From: Simmondsia chinensis
Taxonomy: Eukaryota; Streptophyta; Magnoliopsida; Caryophyllales; Simmondsiaceae
Direction of reading: 5' to 3'
Length of the DNA: 64,000 bases
NCBI GenBank assembly: GCA_018398585.1
Contig: JAGTTD010000022.1
Coordinates: forward strand, 4,119,501-4,183,500
Shown here piece by piece: positions 10,505 to 22,309 of this stretch. The position numbers and the translations under genes were made by a program. The notes below the pieces were generated by a model. It was not told the origin of the DNA, searched no databases, and worked only from the letters and a program-made list of their open reading frames with translations. Position 1 is the stretch's first letter; each line of letters starts with the position of its first letter.

Positions 10505-11796
10505 ATGATGAAAGGAGGAGTATCGAAGGGTGATCAAAAAATCCAGCTTAGAGAATGTTTGAATATAATTAGACGAAACCCTTATATTACGAGGCTAGCC
10601 TTCTCGGCAGGCATTGGTGGACTCCTTTTTGGTTATGACACTAGCGTTATCTCGGGTGCTCTTCTTTTTATCAGGGAAGACTTCAAAGAGGTCGAGCATT
10701 CGACATCGCTACAGGAAACCATTGTGTCGATGACTGTAGCAGGAGCCATCATTGGTGTAGGATTTGGGGGGTGGCTAAGTGACAAGATTGGAAGGAAACC
10801 GACGATTATAGTTTCAGATGTCATCTTGTTGATTGGAGCTCTGATCATGGGTTTTGCGCATGCACCTTGGGTGATCATTACAGGTCGGATGTTGGTAGGT
10901 ATAGGGGTGGGAATGGCATCCATGACTTCACCTCTATACATATCAGAGACTTCCCCTAACAAAATTAGAGGGGCTCTCGTCAGCACCAGTATCTTATTCG
11001 TTACCGGAGGACAATTTCTGTCCTACATTACCAACCTCGGTTTCGCCAAGCTAAAAGGCACATGGCGTTGGATGCTAGGAGTAGGTGCATTGCCAGCACT
11101 TCTGCAACTTATTTTAATATTGTCTCTTCCAGAGTCCCCTAGATGGCTTTTCCGAAAAAATAAATCTTCAGAAGTAGAGGAAATCTTATCAAGGATCTAT
11201 CCAGCAGAAGAAGTACTAGAAGAAATGGGAGCACTAATGCAATCAATCGATTATGAACAAGCCCTTGAAGGCGATTTGGTAAACGCAAGCACGCTCACCA
11301 AAGTCAAGAAAGCCTTCGGGAACAAGGTGGTCCGACAAGCACTATACGCAGGGATCACAGTCCAAGTAGCCCAACAACTTGTTGGGATCAACATCGTCAT
11401 ATACTACGGCCCTACAGTCCTTCAAATCTCTGGTGTCTCCTCTAACAACGTCGCCTCTCCCTCTCTCTCATCACCTCTGGCATAAACGCTGCTGGGTCCA
11501 TCCTCAGCATGTTATTCGTTGACCGATATGGGAGGAGGAAACTAATGATTACCTCTTTGTTTGGGATCATCACTTCCCTAATCGTAATGGCCCTCTTATT
11601 TAACCAGGCCACTATTTATGCTCCACCAGTCAGTCTTAGAAAATCCCGTCACTTTGGAGCCAATTACACTTGCCCTGCTTACGCTTCAGCCCCGAATTAC
11701 AGCTTTTGGACTTGCAATACTTGCTTGAAACATACCAGTGGATGCACTTTTTGCGCTTCTAAAATGAACCGCAATAGCACACTGGAACACCGGTGT
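10505..11796 (+). pseudogene. Inositol transporter (INT4-like) pseudogene, copy 1
   Basis: The first 320 residues are a good match to plant H+/inositol symporters of the sugar-porter MFS family: the TM1 motif GGLLFGYDTSVISGALLF (about residues 39-56), GWLSDKIGRKPT, the intracellular PESPRWLFRK motif and QQLVGINIVIYYGPT. The frame breaks near 11457-11465: a one-base deletion relative to copies 2 and 3 in the run corresponding to ALFLSLITSG. The other frame continues through the VDRYGRRKLM motif and part of the cysteine-rich loop (11509-11795). Homology then stops at about 11796, just after CACCGGTG, where sequence from the middle of a hAT transposase begins. The last exon (residues 473-597 of copy 2) is absent. 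The start codon was chosen by alignment to copies 2 and 3. Even without the frameshift the protein would lack several membrane segments, so it is not functional. Confidence 0.88.
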
Positions 11797-13964
11797 AAAT
11801 AGGCTAGCTAAATATATAATTTTGAGTGAAAGGCCTTTTAATACCGGCGAAGAACCAAATTTCGTCAACTACCTCCAATGAAATGTGAACCCCGCCATTG
11901 TAAGGATTCCTCGGAACACCGTAAAGCGGGACGCTTTTACGTTGTACCACGGGATGAAAGCTGGGGTCTTCACACATTTTGCGATAAACACGAGCATGTT
12001 CTCGTTAACGTCGACGTATAGACGTCGAAACCCGGCCAACCTTATATGTGCATAACGGCACACTGGACCAATGAATCCTTCATCATCCAAAAGAGGATAA
12101 TTCATTTTGGACTTTTAGATTGCCCCCACAATGCCAAGGTAATTACGGGTGTGATTATGTCGGCAGTCCGCGACTGGGGCATAGAGCGACGTATCTTCAA
12201 TATTACGTTCGATAATGCTACCAATAACACTGCAGCAGTTACACATTTAATTAGGCAAATGAGACCCATGTTAGGTGGGAAGTGTTTCCATATTCGTTGC
12301 ATTTGTCACATTTTGCATTTAATGGTAATGGATGGTTTAGATCTTATAAAAGCATCCCTTACCACCTTAAGATCCGTAATAATATCTGTTAAATCATCCA
12401 ACACTAGAAAAAGAAAATTTAAAAATTTATGTAGGTTGCAAAACATAGAATATAAACAATTTAAATTAGACTCTCAAACTAGGTGGTCGTCTACGGTAGA
12501 AATGTTAGAGCTCATTCTACCATACAAAGACGTTCTAATAGAATACGCCCAGGAAAATCGTGCATAATGGAGCGATTACACCTTGGCCGGTATAAATTGG
12601 GAGACAATAGATCAAATTTGTAACTTTTTTAGCATGTTTAAAGAGGAAATGACATTTTTTTCGGGTTGCTACTATACAACCGTGCCTCAAGCAATATCAA
12701 GATTGCTTGATATTGTCAATTGGATGGTGGGTAATGAATCCAACCCCGTTTTGTTCGCATCGATTCAGGCAATGAAAGAATAGTTTGCCAAATATTATTC
12801 TGAACTACCTCTTACATACTGCTTGGCAACTATTTTAGACCCTCGTTGTAAATGCAGGGGTTTCAACTTGTTTTGCCAACATTTTTTCAAGTATTTGCAT
12901 CCTACTCTTAATATTGACACTTTCATTGCCGATGTCGATAACGACTTGCATAGTTTATTTTTTCAATATTCCCGTCAATTAGCGTCCAATAATCTTAGTA
13001 CTGCTGCGGTAGGATCTTCCATATCTAGTGGAAGTTGTTCACACACGTCATATTCGTGGAAGCTGTTGGAGCAATTTACGCCCCCCCACGTCATGTGACG
13101 AGCTAGATTATTATTTGCGGACACCGATGGTCCATATTTTATGACTGCCGGCCAACCCGCATTTTGACCTTTTATAATGGTGGAACACAAACCAAACCCA
13201 GTATCCCGTGCTTTCCACCATGGCACGTGATATACTAAGTTGTCCGGTGTTTTCAGTAGTATCGGAATGTGCTTTTAGTCTTGGTGGCAGGTTGCTTGGA
13301 ACGAAGAGGGCGAAGCTATCGCCGTCAAGCTTGGAGATGTCCGTGTGCTTGAAGGATTGGCTACTAGCAGAGGCAAGAGATCAACAGAAAATGAAGCTGG
13401 ATTCATCTAGCGATGAAGAAGACGACCGAACAACTGATACCTCAAATGATGGCCTAGATACCCCCCAAGGCGACTGATATCAACACTTTTGTATGTCAAT
13501 TATTTACTTTTAAATATTTAAGTCAAAAGACGACAGCACCCCCATATGTCAAACTTTATATTTTTTGATAAACAAATTTGTACTTTTAAATATTAGGCCT
13601 CAACTGCATTGTATTTGTACTTGTATTTGTTACTTTATTTATGTACCATTATTTTTTTTGATAAGATACTTACCATTACTTATTGTATATTTTATTTTAT
13701 TACATATATTTAACATTATTTTTTTTGTATACTTTTGTATCTCATATTATTTATCAATGAATTACAATAATTTTAGTACAAAATGACTTTATATTATTTA
13801 AAATTTTTTTCTTTAAAAAGGCGGCCCAGGCCCGGCCCGTCCTCACTGTAGGCCCGGGCCGGGCCTGCCCCTTGAGGCCCCCGGGCCGGGCCAGGCCCGC
13901 TACAGTGGCAGGCCGGCCGGGCCTAGGCCCAGGCCCGGCCCAGCCCGGCCGTTGGCCACCTCTG
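11797..13964 (+). pseudogene. hAT transposase remnant, 5'-truncated
   Basis: Translations in shifting frames give a hAT transposase of the BED/RNase H-like/dimerisation type. In order: a segment similar to the minus-strand hAT copy (about 11815-12040), the catalytic-fold segment with FDNATNNTAAVTHLI and CHILHLMV (12200-12330), QTRWSSTVEMLELILPYKDVL (12476-12537), and the C-terminal dimerisation region with CPVFSVVSECAFSLGGRLLG and SVCLKDWL (13232-13370). Stops and frameshifts separate these pieces. The non-coding 3' end (13558-13964) has an AT-rich block, then GGCCC-rich subterminal repeats and the terminus TTGGCCACCTCTG. The BED finger and left terminus are missing: sequence starts inside the transposase exactly where INT copy 1 stops, so this junction is a rearrangement rather than a clean insertion. 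Confidence 0.8.
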
Positions 13965-14030
13965 GATATCTATGTAAAAAAAAATCTTTCTTAAACAATA
14001 TGTAAAAACACCGGCAAGAAAACTCACTTA

Positions 14031-15007
14031 GGCTCTGTTTGGCACATGGAATTGAAATTGAAATTGGACTATGGAATTACAATTCCAATTCCAATTCTGA
14101 TGGAATTGAAATTCCATTTTTTGGTTCATCAAAGGAATTGGAGGTCAAAATTATAACCACATAATGATTCAAATCATCAAGGATTTTCGGTCAATTGAAT
14201 TGAAGTATTTTGAGTTTTAAATCAACTACGGTTAGATTTTGGTCAGAGCAATTCACATTACATTCAAGTTATTATGGTTGGAGAGATTCAATTTAAGTTT
14301 AAGTTATTCGATATTCGAGTCAAATCAGGTCGAGTATCACGTCGGATCATGTGTTGTTCAAGTTTCCTCGGATTTTTGGCTAATTAAGTTAGGTGTTTTT
14401 GGGATTTAGGCTAGTTATGATTGAGTTTGAATTCATTTAGGTTATTTTAAGCTCGAGTCATCTTAGTTTTTGGGAAAAACAAATTGTATCATTTTTTTAA
14501 AGTCATCTGAGGTTGAGTTTGAGACGGGTAAGGTCATTTTGGGCATGCATCGTATTAAGTTTTGAGTCAATTTGGTGGGGTCACTTCCACTTCGACTCAA
14601 CTTGTTACATCACATTCAAGTTGCGTAGTTTTGTTTTCTGGATTTAAGTCATCTCGATTTCGAGTCAATTGGGTTAGGTCACTTCGGACTTTGAGCTAAG
14701 GTGATTTCGGTCATTTCAGGTTCAAGTCATTCAAGTTGGGTGATTTCGAGGTTCGGGTCAAATATTAGGTTGTGCTTCAGTCTTTAAATTTTAAGTCATT
14801 TTGGATTTAGGTTAATCAAGTTGGATCATTTTGGGTTCTAGGTCAATGCAGTTAATATAAAATTGCAATTCCTTACCCCAAATTCAAGAAATCAAAAAGT
14901 ATAATTTTCAGTTAAAATCCAATTCCAGCAGGTAAGCATAACAATAGAATTGGAATTCTGGACTCCAATTCCAGCCTCAACCCCAATTCCATACTACAAA
15001 CACATGC
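14031..15007. mobile_element. PIF/Harbinger-type MITE with internal degenerate repeats
   Basis: The left end GGCTCTGTTTGGCACATGG pairs with the right end, inverted, as GCATGTGTTTGTAGTATGG. Terminal 100-bp zones on both sides are rich in GGAATTG and CAATTCC. TTA flanks both ends (14028-14030 and 15008-15010), the 3-bp duplication of PIF/Harbinger elements. The 700-bp middle is a diffuse series of GGTCATTTNGGTTC and AAGTCATT words with no open frame. Confidence 0.65.
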
Positions 15008-15026
15008 TTAATTATTTTAATTGGTT

Positions 15027-15160
15027 ACAACAACAATTTCAGTGCCACAAGGGCTCCCGCTTGTGCAAGATTTGGGAGGCGTAGGATGTACGCAGCCTTA
15101 TCTCATCAGGGTGAGTCCTGATGAGAGACTATTTTCTAGGACCCCCAACTTAATAGTAGA
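15027..15160 (-). mobile_element. SINE 3'-tail fragment
   Basis: Starts ACAACAACAA (a (TTG)n tail on the minus strand), then AGGGCTCCCGCTTGTGCA and GATGTACGCAGCCTTATC, ending near CTAGGACCCCCAACTT. This matches the 3' domain of the 5S-headed SINEs; no 5S head and no clear target duplication are visible. It sits in the duplicated upstream region of INT copy 2. Confidence 0.6.
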
Positions 15161-15179
15161 ATTTTATGAAAAGCCTACA

Positions 15180-15456
15180 AGGCATGAGCGTACACGCAGA
15201 AAAGCATATTGTAGCAAACTGACCTATATAAGAAATTTCGGATTTATTATAACAACAATATGTATTCTGGTTGGCCTCTTGTGTTTTTACTTTTTATTGG
15301 CTGGACAACAACTAATTTTCTTGCCAAAAATAACAATTAATTTCTTTTCCTTAACTATATATTAACACATGCCAACCTTCGATTTGTCATCTCATTGACC
15401 TTTTTAAATTATTTTAAAGAAATTTTTCCCTTAGATTTACAAGAACGTACGGCAAT
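15180..15456 (+). promoter_or_regulatory. Conserved upstream block of INT copy 2
   Basis: Aligns with the regions before copies 1 and 3 (CCTCTTGTGT, CAACAACTAATTT, CCAAAAATAACA, CATGCCAACCTTC, GATTTACAAGAACGTA). Unlike the other two it lacks the segment AAAAGTTTCCCGGTGTCACA and its surroundings just before the start. A TATATATTA word at 15355-15363 could be a TATA box. Confidence 0.5.
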
Positions 15457-18221
15457 ATGGTGGAAGGAGTATTGAAGGGAGATCAAAAAATCCAATTTAA
15501 AGAATGTTTGAGTATAATTAGGCGAAACCCTTACATTATGAAACTAGCCTTCTCGGCAGGCATTGGTGGGCTCCTTTTTGGTTATGACACTAGCGTTATC
15601 TCGGGCGCTCTTCTTTTTATTAGGGAAGATTTCAAAGAGGTCGAGCATACAACATGGCTACAGGAAACCATTGTGTCGATGACTATAGCAGGGGCCATCA
15701 TTGGTGCAGGGTCTGGCGGGTGGCTAAGTGACAAGGTGGGGAGGAAACCGACGATTATAGTTTCGGATGTCTTCTTGTTGATTGGAGCTCTGATAATGAG
15801 TTGTGCTCTTGCTCCTTGGGTGATCATTACAGGTCGGATATTGGTAGGTATAGGGGTGGGGATGGCGTCCATGGCTTCACCTCTATACATATCCGAGACT
15901 TCCCCTACCAGGATTAGAGGGGCTCTCGTTAGCACCAATGTTTTATTCATTACCGGAGGACAGTTTCTATCGTACCTTACCAACCTCGGTTTCGCCAAGC
16001 TTAGAGGCACCTGGCGCTGGATGCTAGGAGCAAGTGTATTGCCAGTGCTTTTACAACTTACGCTAATGTTGTCTCTTCCAGAATCCCCTAGATGGATTTA
16101 CCGAAAAAATAGATCTCCAGAGGTAGAGGAAATCTTATCAATGATCTATCCAGCAGAAGAAGTACTAGAAGAAATGGCGGCGTTAATGCAATCCGTCGAC
16201 TATGAACTAGCCCTAGAAGGCGAATTGGTAAACGCAAGCACGCTCACCAAAGTCAAGAAAGCCTTCAAGGACGAGGTGGTCCGACAAGGGTTATACGCAG
16301 GGATCACTGTCCAAGTGGCCCAACAATTTGTCGGGATCAACACCGTCATGTACTATAGCCCCACTATCCTTCAACTCTCCGGCATCGCCTCAAACAATAC
16401 CGCCCTCGCCCTTTCTCTCATCACCTCTGGCATCAACTCTATTGGGTCCATCCTTAGCATGTTATTCGTGGACCGACATGGAAGGAGAAAACTAATGATC
16501 ATCTCTTTGTTCGGGATCATCACTTCCCTAGCTGTAATAGCCCTAATACTTAAGGAGGCTACTACGCGTACTCCAAAGGTTAGTCTTAATGACTCCCGTT
16601 ACTTTGGTGCCAATTTCACTTGCCCTGCCTTCGCTTCCCCGAAAGACAGACCTTGGTCTTGTTCTGCTTGCTTGAATCCCAAGAATAGATGTGCTTTTTG
16701 CGCTTCTAAAACGAACCGTGGTAACAACCCCGGTGCTTGTGTGGTTAAAACCGAGGCAATGGAAAACGCTTGTCATGGGGAGCAAAGAGTGTACTTTACA
16801 ATGGGATGCCCTAATGTGTTTGGATCATTGGCACTCATGTTCATGGCAGCCTACATGATCTTCTACTCCACAGGTACTAAAGTGTTAGTCTCCATTTGGT
16901 TCAATAAAAAATATTTTTCTTATAAAAAAGTTTTTTTTAGAGATTATTTTCAATTTAAATTATTTTTTATCAAAAATTTTATACTTTTAACTAAAGAAAA
17001 TTATTTCATTTTTTTAAATTTATACAAGGTTTACGCTTTCACGTAAAATGAAATGGCTTGTATGGTATGAGAGTAAGACAAAAAAATATTTTCCTTTTCA
17101 GAAGGAAAACAAATTTCTCCTCAATAAGGGAGAATATTTCTTGCATTTGTGATTGTTGTTATAGAGTTGTTAAAAAAAAAAACCAATATAATTCAAATGG
17201 AAAATACTTTTCCTTCAAAACAAATCGAGTTTTAGGGGCGATTTGGCAAATCTTCTTTTTCAAAAAAAGTTTCTCTAGGAAGATGCATTTTATTTTTTCA
17301 TATTTTAAGGGTGTTTGGCCCTAAGTAAATATGTTCTATGTAGAAATAAAAACTATTTTTTGTTTTTAAATATAAGAAGAAAATAGTGCATCTTTAAGCA
17401 AATGTTTTTCAAACAAAAATGATACTCCTATTGGAAGTACTTTTTTACAAAAATACATAAAAAAGCAACATTTTTCACAGTTTGGCCAAAAATGCCTAGT
17501 TTACCTTTCCTATATCTAGTTTTATATCCTATCTTATAGGAAATTATATCATATAAAGCAATATTACCAGTGCCCCAAGGGGTCTTGCCTAAGTAAGTCT
17601 GGGGGGTGGATATACATAGCCGAGAACCCCCAACCTAAAAGGTGCAACATGAGGACTTCCCAGGAGGCCACCCATCTTGGTACTACTCTCAACCAAGCAC
17701 GCTTAACTTCAGAGTTCTAATGAGATCCGATACTTGCGTATTGGTACCCTCTTAGGTAGGGAATTCTATCATGTAATTTCTATAAAAATGCCCCGGCCAT
17801 GCAATCCATTAATCAATTCAATTGATTCTATTATTTTGCACCAGGGATGGGAACTGTGCCATGGGTCATTAACTCAGAGATCTACCCCTTGAGGTTCAGG
17901 GGTGTTGGTGGGGGGATCGCGGCCATGGCTAATTGGACCGCGAATCTAATAGTGAGCCAAACTTTCTTGACAACAACCAAAGCCCTAGGGCCTAGCGGTA
18001 CCTCCCTACTATACGCAGTTACCTCTACCGTCTGCCTGATCCTCGTACACTTATTGGTGCCAGAGACGAAAGGGCTTCCTATGGAGGAGATTGAGCACGT
18101 GTTGGATAGGAGATTTAATCCTAACTTGTTTGGCGTTAATAATAACAAGAATGCTAAACATGGTGAATCTTATACAGTTCTTAATTGGCAAGCAAAGGGC
18201 TTTGGCTCCCCCATTCATTAG
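15457..18221 (+). CDS. Inositol transporter, INT4-like, copy 2 (two exons)
   Basis: Predicted H+-coupled inositol symporter of the sugar-porter MFS family, likely at the plasma membrane as known for INT4. Exon 1 is 15457-16873; the intron (16874-17844) has GT and AG ends; exon 2 is 17845-18221. The join is phase 1 and gives a 597-residue protein; INT4 relatives are about 580. Motifs: GGLLFGYDTSVISGALLF (37-54), GWLSDKVGRKPT (88-99), SETSPTRIRGAL (146-157), PESPRWIYRK (208-217), QQFVGINTVMYYSP (289-302), VDRHGRRK (338-345) and VPETKG in exon 2. A loop with eight cysteines (residues 389-451: CSAC, CAFC and others) is the extracellular PSI-like domain that distinguishes INT2/3/4 from tonoplast INT1. 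No stops or frameshifts were found and all family motifs are conventional, so this is the best candidate for the working copy. Start chosen by family length; the N-terminus MVEGVLKGDQ is INT4-like. Confidence 0.9.
17557..17756 (-). mobile_element. 5S-rRNA-headed SINE inside INT copy 2 intron
   Basis: Flanked by the 20-bp imperfect duplication TAGGAAATTATATCATATAA (17537-17556) and TAGGGAATTCTATCATGTAA (17757-17776), 17 of 20 matching. On the minus strand the head (17643-17735) is the 3' two-thirds of 5S rRNA, including the internal promoter region (AAGTTAAGCGTGCTTGG and GGATGGGTGACCTCCTGG with changes). The tail (17566-17640) is the shared SINE 3' domain, degenerate. The insertion partly explains why this intron is 971 bp and that of copy 3 only 188 bp. 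Confidence 0.82.
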
Positions 18222-18340
18222 AAAAAATGTGTATCGTGTGTTTTACAGTTTGCACATTGTCATTGGTCGTGTAAAATATAGTTCATATACTTGTTTCACA
18301 TGGAATTGTACAGTGCATCAAAATTTGACGCCACTAAATG
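18222..18340 (+). other. INT copy 2 3' flank / 3' UTR
   Basis: Alignable with 52145-52290 after copy 3 (TTTTACGG/CAG.., GATCGTGTAAAA, TGTACA.TGCATCAAAA). Probably holds the 3' UTR. No clear polyadenylation site was assigned. Confidence 0.45.
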
Positions 18341-18897
18341 AGATAAGCAACCCGTTTTCAACACGGATTATACCTGCATTCCAACTTCCAACACCAAGAA
18401 TACCAAAAAAATTGTCTAATAATCACAGGCTACATATCGTGTCCATCGCCATCAGGCATCATCCCAATGTCCCATTTGAATGATGTTGACATATTTTGTA
18501 GGTACGGTGAAAAAGTCGATCAAAATGTTGATAGAGACTATGGATACCACAATCTCCAATTTGGCCCAAACCTGCACTAAAGCTGATCCCCCATCCTTTC
18601 TTAGATTTATTCTTTTGCTTCTACGGTCATTTTCCATCAAAATGCGCTTCTTCTAACATACTTTCCATCACATTATCCGGTCTATCAAACCTCAAACCAA
18701 GTCGTTTATCGAACTCCCTAGCCCTTTTTCCCATGGCAGACTGGACTCCCAAGACGCTTATCTATAGCTGAATTTTCTGAAAGGGAAAGCGATGGACTTT
18801 CACAAGGGTGAAGAGAAGAGATGCGCTTTAATTTTCTCTTGATAGGTTTAGCGCATGGTAAATTAGACCCTCCAATGTTGTATTGACAAGGGCCCTC
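18341..18897. other. Unidentified insertion hosting the hAT element
   Basis: By comparison with copy 3's downstream flank, 18341-21958 is extra sequence; the flanks carry CTAAATGAGATAAGCAAC (18325-18350 area) and CTAAATGACAAACAAC (21971 area), a possible target duplication. Part of it is the hAT at 18898-21873; this left part and 21882-21958 remain unexplained. Short minus-strand frames (18452-18640 and 18718-18945) have no family I can name. An L1 ORF1 fragment is possible. Confidence 0.35.
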
Positions 18898-19015
18898 TAG
18901 AGGTAGCCATGGGTCAAGATGGGCCAAGTCCGGGCCTAGGCCCACGGGGCCAGCCCACCCGGCCCGATTCTTGACCAGGCCCTAAGAACCGACCGGGGCC
19001 CGCCTCCCCCTCCCC

Positions 19016-19020
<5 letters not shown>

Positions 19021-19066
<46 letters not shown>
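19021..19066. repeat. (TA)n microsatellite
   Basis: An uninterrupted TA dinucleotide run of about 45 bp near the 3' end of the hAT element. Confidence 0.9.
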
Positions 19067-19073
<7 letters not shown>

Positions 19074-19323
19074 AATATATGTATGTATTATAAGAATATA
19101 TAACCATTTTGACCAAAAAATAATTATAATTTATTGATGAATAATATAACATACAAATAAAATACACCACACTCATAATTATAAATATATTTAATAGAAT
19201 AAAATGTATCATAAATTGTTAAAAAATACAACTATAATAATATGATACTACTACTTAAAATTACCAATATATTTTATAAATGAAAATATTATAAAAAAAT
19301 AGAATTATAACAACATAAATAAC

Positions 19324-21489
19324 TTAGTTTAAACTTGCTGCGGTTGATGCCGGACTTGTTGTACTAGTGCTCCGGTCGTCTTCTTCATCGCTTGATGAAC
19401 CCAAGTTAAGTCGGTCTTGGTCTCTATCCACTGCAGCCATCCAGTCCTTCAAGCACACTGGTGTTAGATCAGCTCTTTTTGCTCCAAGCAATCTACCACC
19501 TGTACTAAAAGCATGCTCCAATGCTACTGAAGACACCGGACACGTTAGTATATCGAGTGCCATGGTGGAAAGCAATGGATATTGGGTTTTATTAGAACCC
19601 GACCATTGCAAAATATCAAAATTTGGATTCGTCTCTGTCGGGTTGAAGTCGAGCATAGGCGAACGCAAGTAAAAATCTTGCTCATCATATGACGTGTGAT
19701 TTTATTTGGGCTTTAAACGGTTTAACATATCCTACGCATATGATTTTCCTTGAGATGAAAAAGATGACGTAGAAGAAACATTTGGATTATGAGATGATTA
19801 TCTTGGAGCATACACGGAAAATAAATTTCGTAAATCTTTATCAACTTCCGCAATAAAAGATGCTGCAGCATAAGTTGGATTTAATTTTTCGTAAAACTAT
19901 TGTGCAAACAATTACAAACCCATAAGTTTACAACGTGGATAAAAAATGGTGGAAATACAATATGCCAGTGGTAATTTAAAATAATATTTTAAAAATTTTA
20001 TCCTCATGGCAGAAATAGAGGCCTCCAACATGGGGTTGGAGACGTTCTCACCCATCCAAGCAGCACTATCTACCACTTTAGATATTCCTTATGAAATTAT
20101 TGGATAATAAAATCCAGAAAAAAAAATGTCGTAGCATCTTTAAAAATAACAAAAAAATCTACATACTTCATTAATTGCATTCCAATCTATACAATGAAAA
20201 TTAAAATTCCTTACTTCTGATGGATTTTTCTGTATATATTCAATTAAGATATCTTTATATGGTATTATTCTTTCTAACATCTAAACTGTGGATGACCGCC
20301 TAGTTTGTGCATCTATTTTAAATTTGTTAAAAGGAATGCCATGTATGTCACAAAGAAGTTTAAATTTTTTTTGCCTAGTTTCAGATGTCTTAATTGCTAT
20401 ATCTGATTCTCTTAAACATGCAACAGAAGCTTCTACAAGTTGCAAATCATCCATTACCATTAAATACCGCATATGACAAATGCAATGTAAATTAAAATAT
20501 TTCCCATCTAATATGGGCCTCAAATGCCTAATTAATTATTTTACGGATGTATCGTTGTTGGTAGCATTATCAAAAGCAATGCTAAAAATTTTGCGTTCTA
20601 TCCCCCACTCACGGCATGCCTTCATAATGGCACCCATGATTGCCTAAGCCGTATGAGGATATTCAATAAGGCAAATATGAATTATTTGTTTTGCATGGTA
20701 TAGGAAGAATCGATCCAATTTGCCATTATGCACAAGAAAGGCACACCGGGTTTCAACTTTCACGTATCTGACGTCAACAAAAACATGCTCGTGTTCGCCT
20801 TAAAAATATCTTGAAGCTCATTTTTTATATTTATAAATTCTTTAAATGTGTCCCGTTTCAAAGTGTTCCAAGGAACCCTTAAAGCGGCGGGGTTAAGCAC
20901 GTTTTGACAATACCGGACGAATCTAGGGTCTTCGCTGGTGGTCAACCACCTTTCAGCCCCAATGTTATATCTCATTAATTCACGTCTATTAGTTTCTTGT
21001 GAAAACCTAAAGTTAGCAAGCGCACCAGTTGCTTGCTATACGAGATGTCATTGGGTTTTATCTGCAGCTAATTCAGGGTGGCTTTTTAATAGGTATCTTT
21101 TTAGAGTGCCAGTCCCAGTACCACGTGGATGACTGAAAACTTTTGAAGGATCACATAATGTACAATATGCTTCATTATATTCGCAATCTAGTTTGAAGTG
21201 GTTTCATACATCGCTAGTTTTACGTCTACTAGTGGTGCAGGTTTCAGTTTCATCGGTGGTGGGTGTGGGTTCGCTTTGAGAACATCCCGCACCACCTAAT
21301 TAAGGATAATCCTACTCGTAATGCTACTCTTTTTCCCAACTTAAGGTGTCTGTGCAGGGAGGCGACGGACCGGGTTGTAAAAATTCTCGTTCCTGGGTAT
21401 TAAGCTCAACTATTGTAGGAGCTTTAGGCGGTCGATAAAAGCTAGAATTAGATTGACCAGCTACAGATGGATATGAATTATGAGCCATG
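19324..21489 (-). pseudogene. hAT (BED zinc finger) transposase pseudogene
   Basis: Minus-strand pieces in order: N-terminus starting MAHNSYPSVAGQSNS near 21487; a BED-finger region with CDPSKVF and HPRGTGTG (about 21100-21200); a linker with SEDPRFVRYCQNVLNP (20760-20975); a catalytic-fold piece with CICHMRYLMV (20281-20523); and the C-terminal dimerisation region CPVSSVALEHAFSTGGRLLG followed by PVCLKDWM (19324-19668). At least four frameshifts or stops interrupt it, so no active transposase is made. The acidic SSSDEEDD near the C-terminus matches the plus-strand remnant at 13410-13430, showing the two are one family. Confidence 0.82.
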
Positions 21490-21958
21490 ATATTGTTAAT
21501 TTATAATTATAAAATGTAAGTAAGAATGCAAGTTAGGTAACTAAAAATGACAAGTAAATAAAATTTCAATACTAATTTTACCGAAGCGAAAACGGAAATT
21601 TGAACTTCTACGAGCAATACACAGCTGAAACTTCGAAATTGTGAGATTTAGAGTAAATAATTGTATGTAAGTAAGTAGAGAAGAGAGAATTAGAGAGATG
21701 GTTGTGTGGTGAAATGACAAAACAAGATTACTATTTTTAGAGAAAAAAAATTTTTTTTTTTTTTTTGGTTATTGAGTATCAACGGCTCAAAAAGAGCCGT
21801 TGGGCTCACCCCCCAACGGGCCGGGTCCGGTCGAGTCAGGTTCCGGGCCGACCCGGCCCACTAGCAACCTCTAGGGTCCTTCAAAGCGTCGCCTAAAAGA
21901 GCATTTTCTTTTTCAAGGAAAATTTATTGAAAACTAAGAGAGATGCCCCAATCTTTAT

Positions 21959-22309
21959 CGCGTTCGCAGCTAAATGACAAACAACGTTAGTACACAAGCT
22001 GATTCAATTAATTTATTTAATGTACTAATTTGCTGTATTAATCAACCATTATTGTCTTAATTATTATTAGTCTAGGATTAATTTGTATAGTTTTTTTAAT
22101 CAATTTACGTCAATGAACAAATATAAAATTAGCATATAATCCTGATCATATGTTTTTAATAATATAATGCTCTATTGTGTTTATAGTGCTTTTATGTGGT
22201 TATTTACGTTATAAATCTATGTACTTTATCTACTATATTAATTTAATCCTTGTATTAATTGTATCAATTTATTTCATGTATGATTGATATCGTATCAATT
22301 TAGTCCTAG
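21959..22309 (+). other. Duplicated INT downstream flank (copy 2 side), first part
   Basis: Aligns with 52310-52520 after INT copy 3: shared CTAAATGACA, CAATTATTGTCTTAATTA, TAATTTGTATA and AATATAAAATTAGCATAAT. No gene. Confidence 0.55.

Larger units (their letters stand above)
18898..21873 (-). mobile_element. hAT transposon with both termini, decayed transposase
   Basis: A 2,976-bp element with ends TAGAGGTAGCC (left) and, inverted, TAGAGGTTGC (right). Flanks GGGCCCTC (18890-18897) and GGGTCCTT (21874-21881) match at 6 of 8 positions, an aged hAT duplication. Both subterminal zones are GC-rich with GGGCC words, as at 13819-13964. The minus strand encodes the remains of a BED-type hAT transposase. 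It is related to, but distinct from, the copies at 4654 and 11797. Confidence 0.82.

Noticed and set aside
10633..10986. Minus-strand open frames opposite the INT genes (also 15582-16010 and 50288-50644)
   Set aside because: Mirror-frame shadows of a conserved MFS coding sequence; they occur at the same place in all three copies because the sense strand is conserved.
19021..19066. Possible replication origin or regulatory AT tract
   Set aside because: A simple TA microsatellite inside a hAT element; no supporting context.
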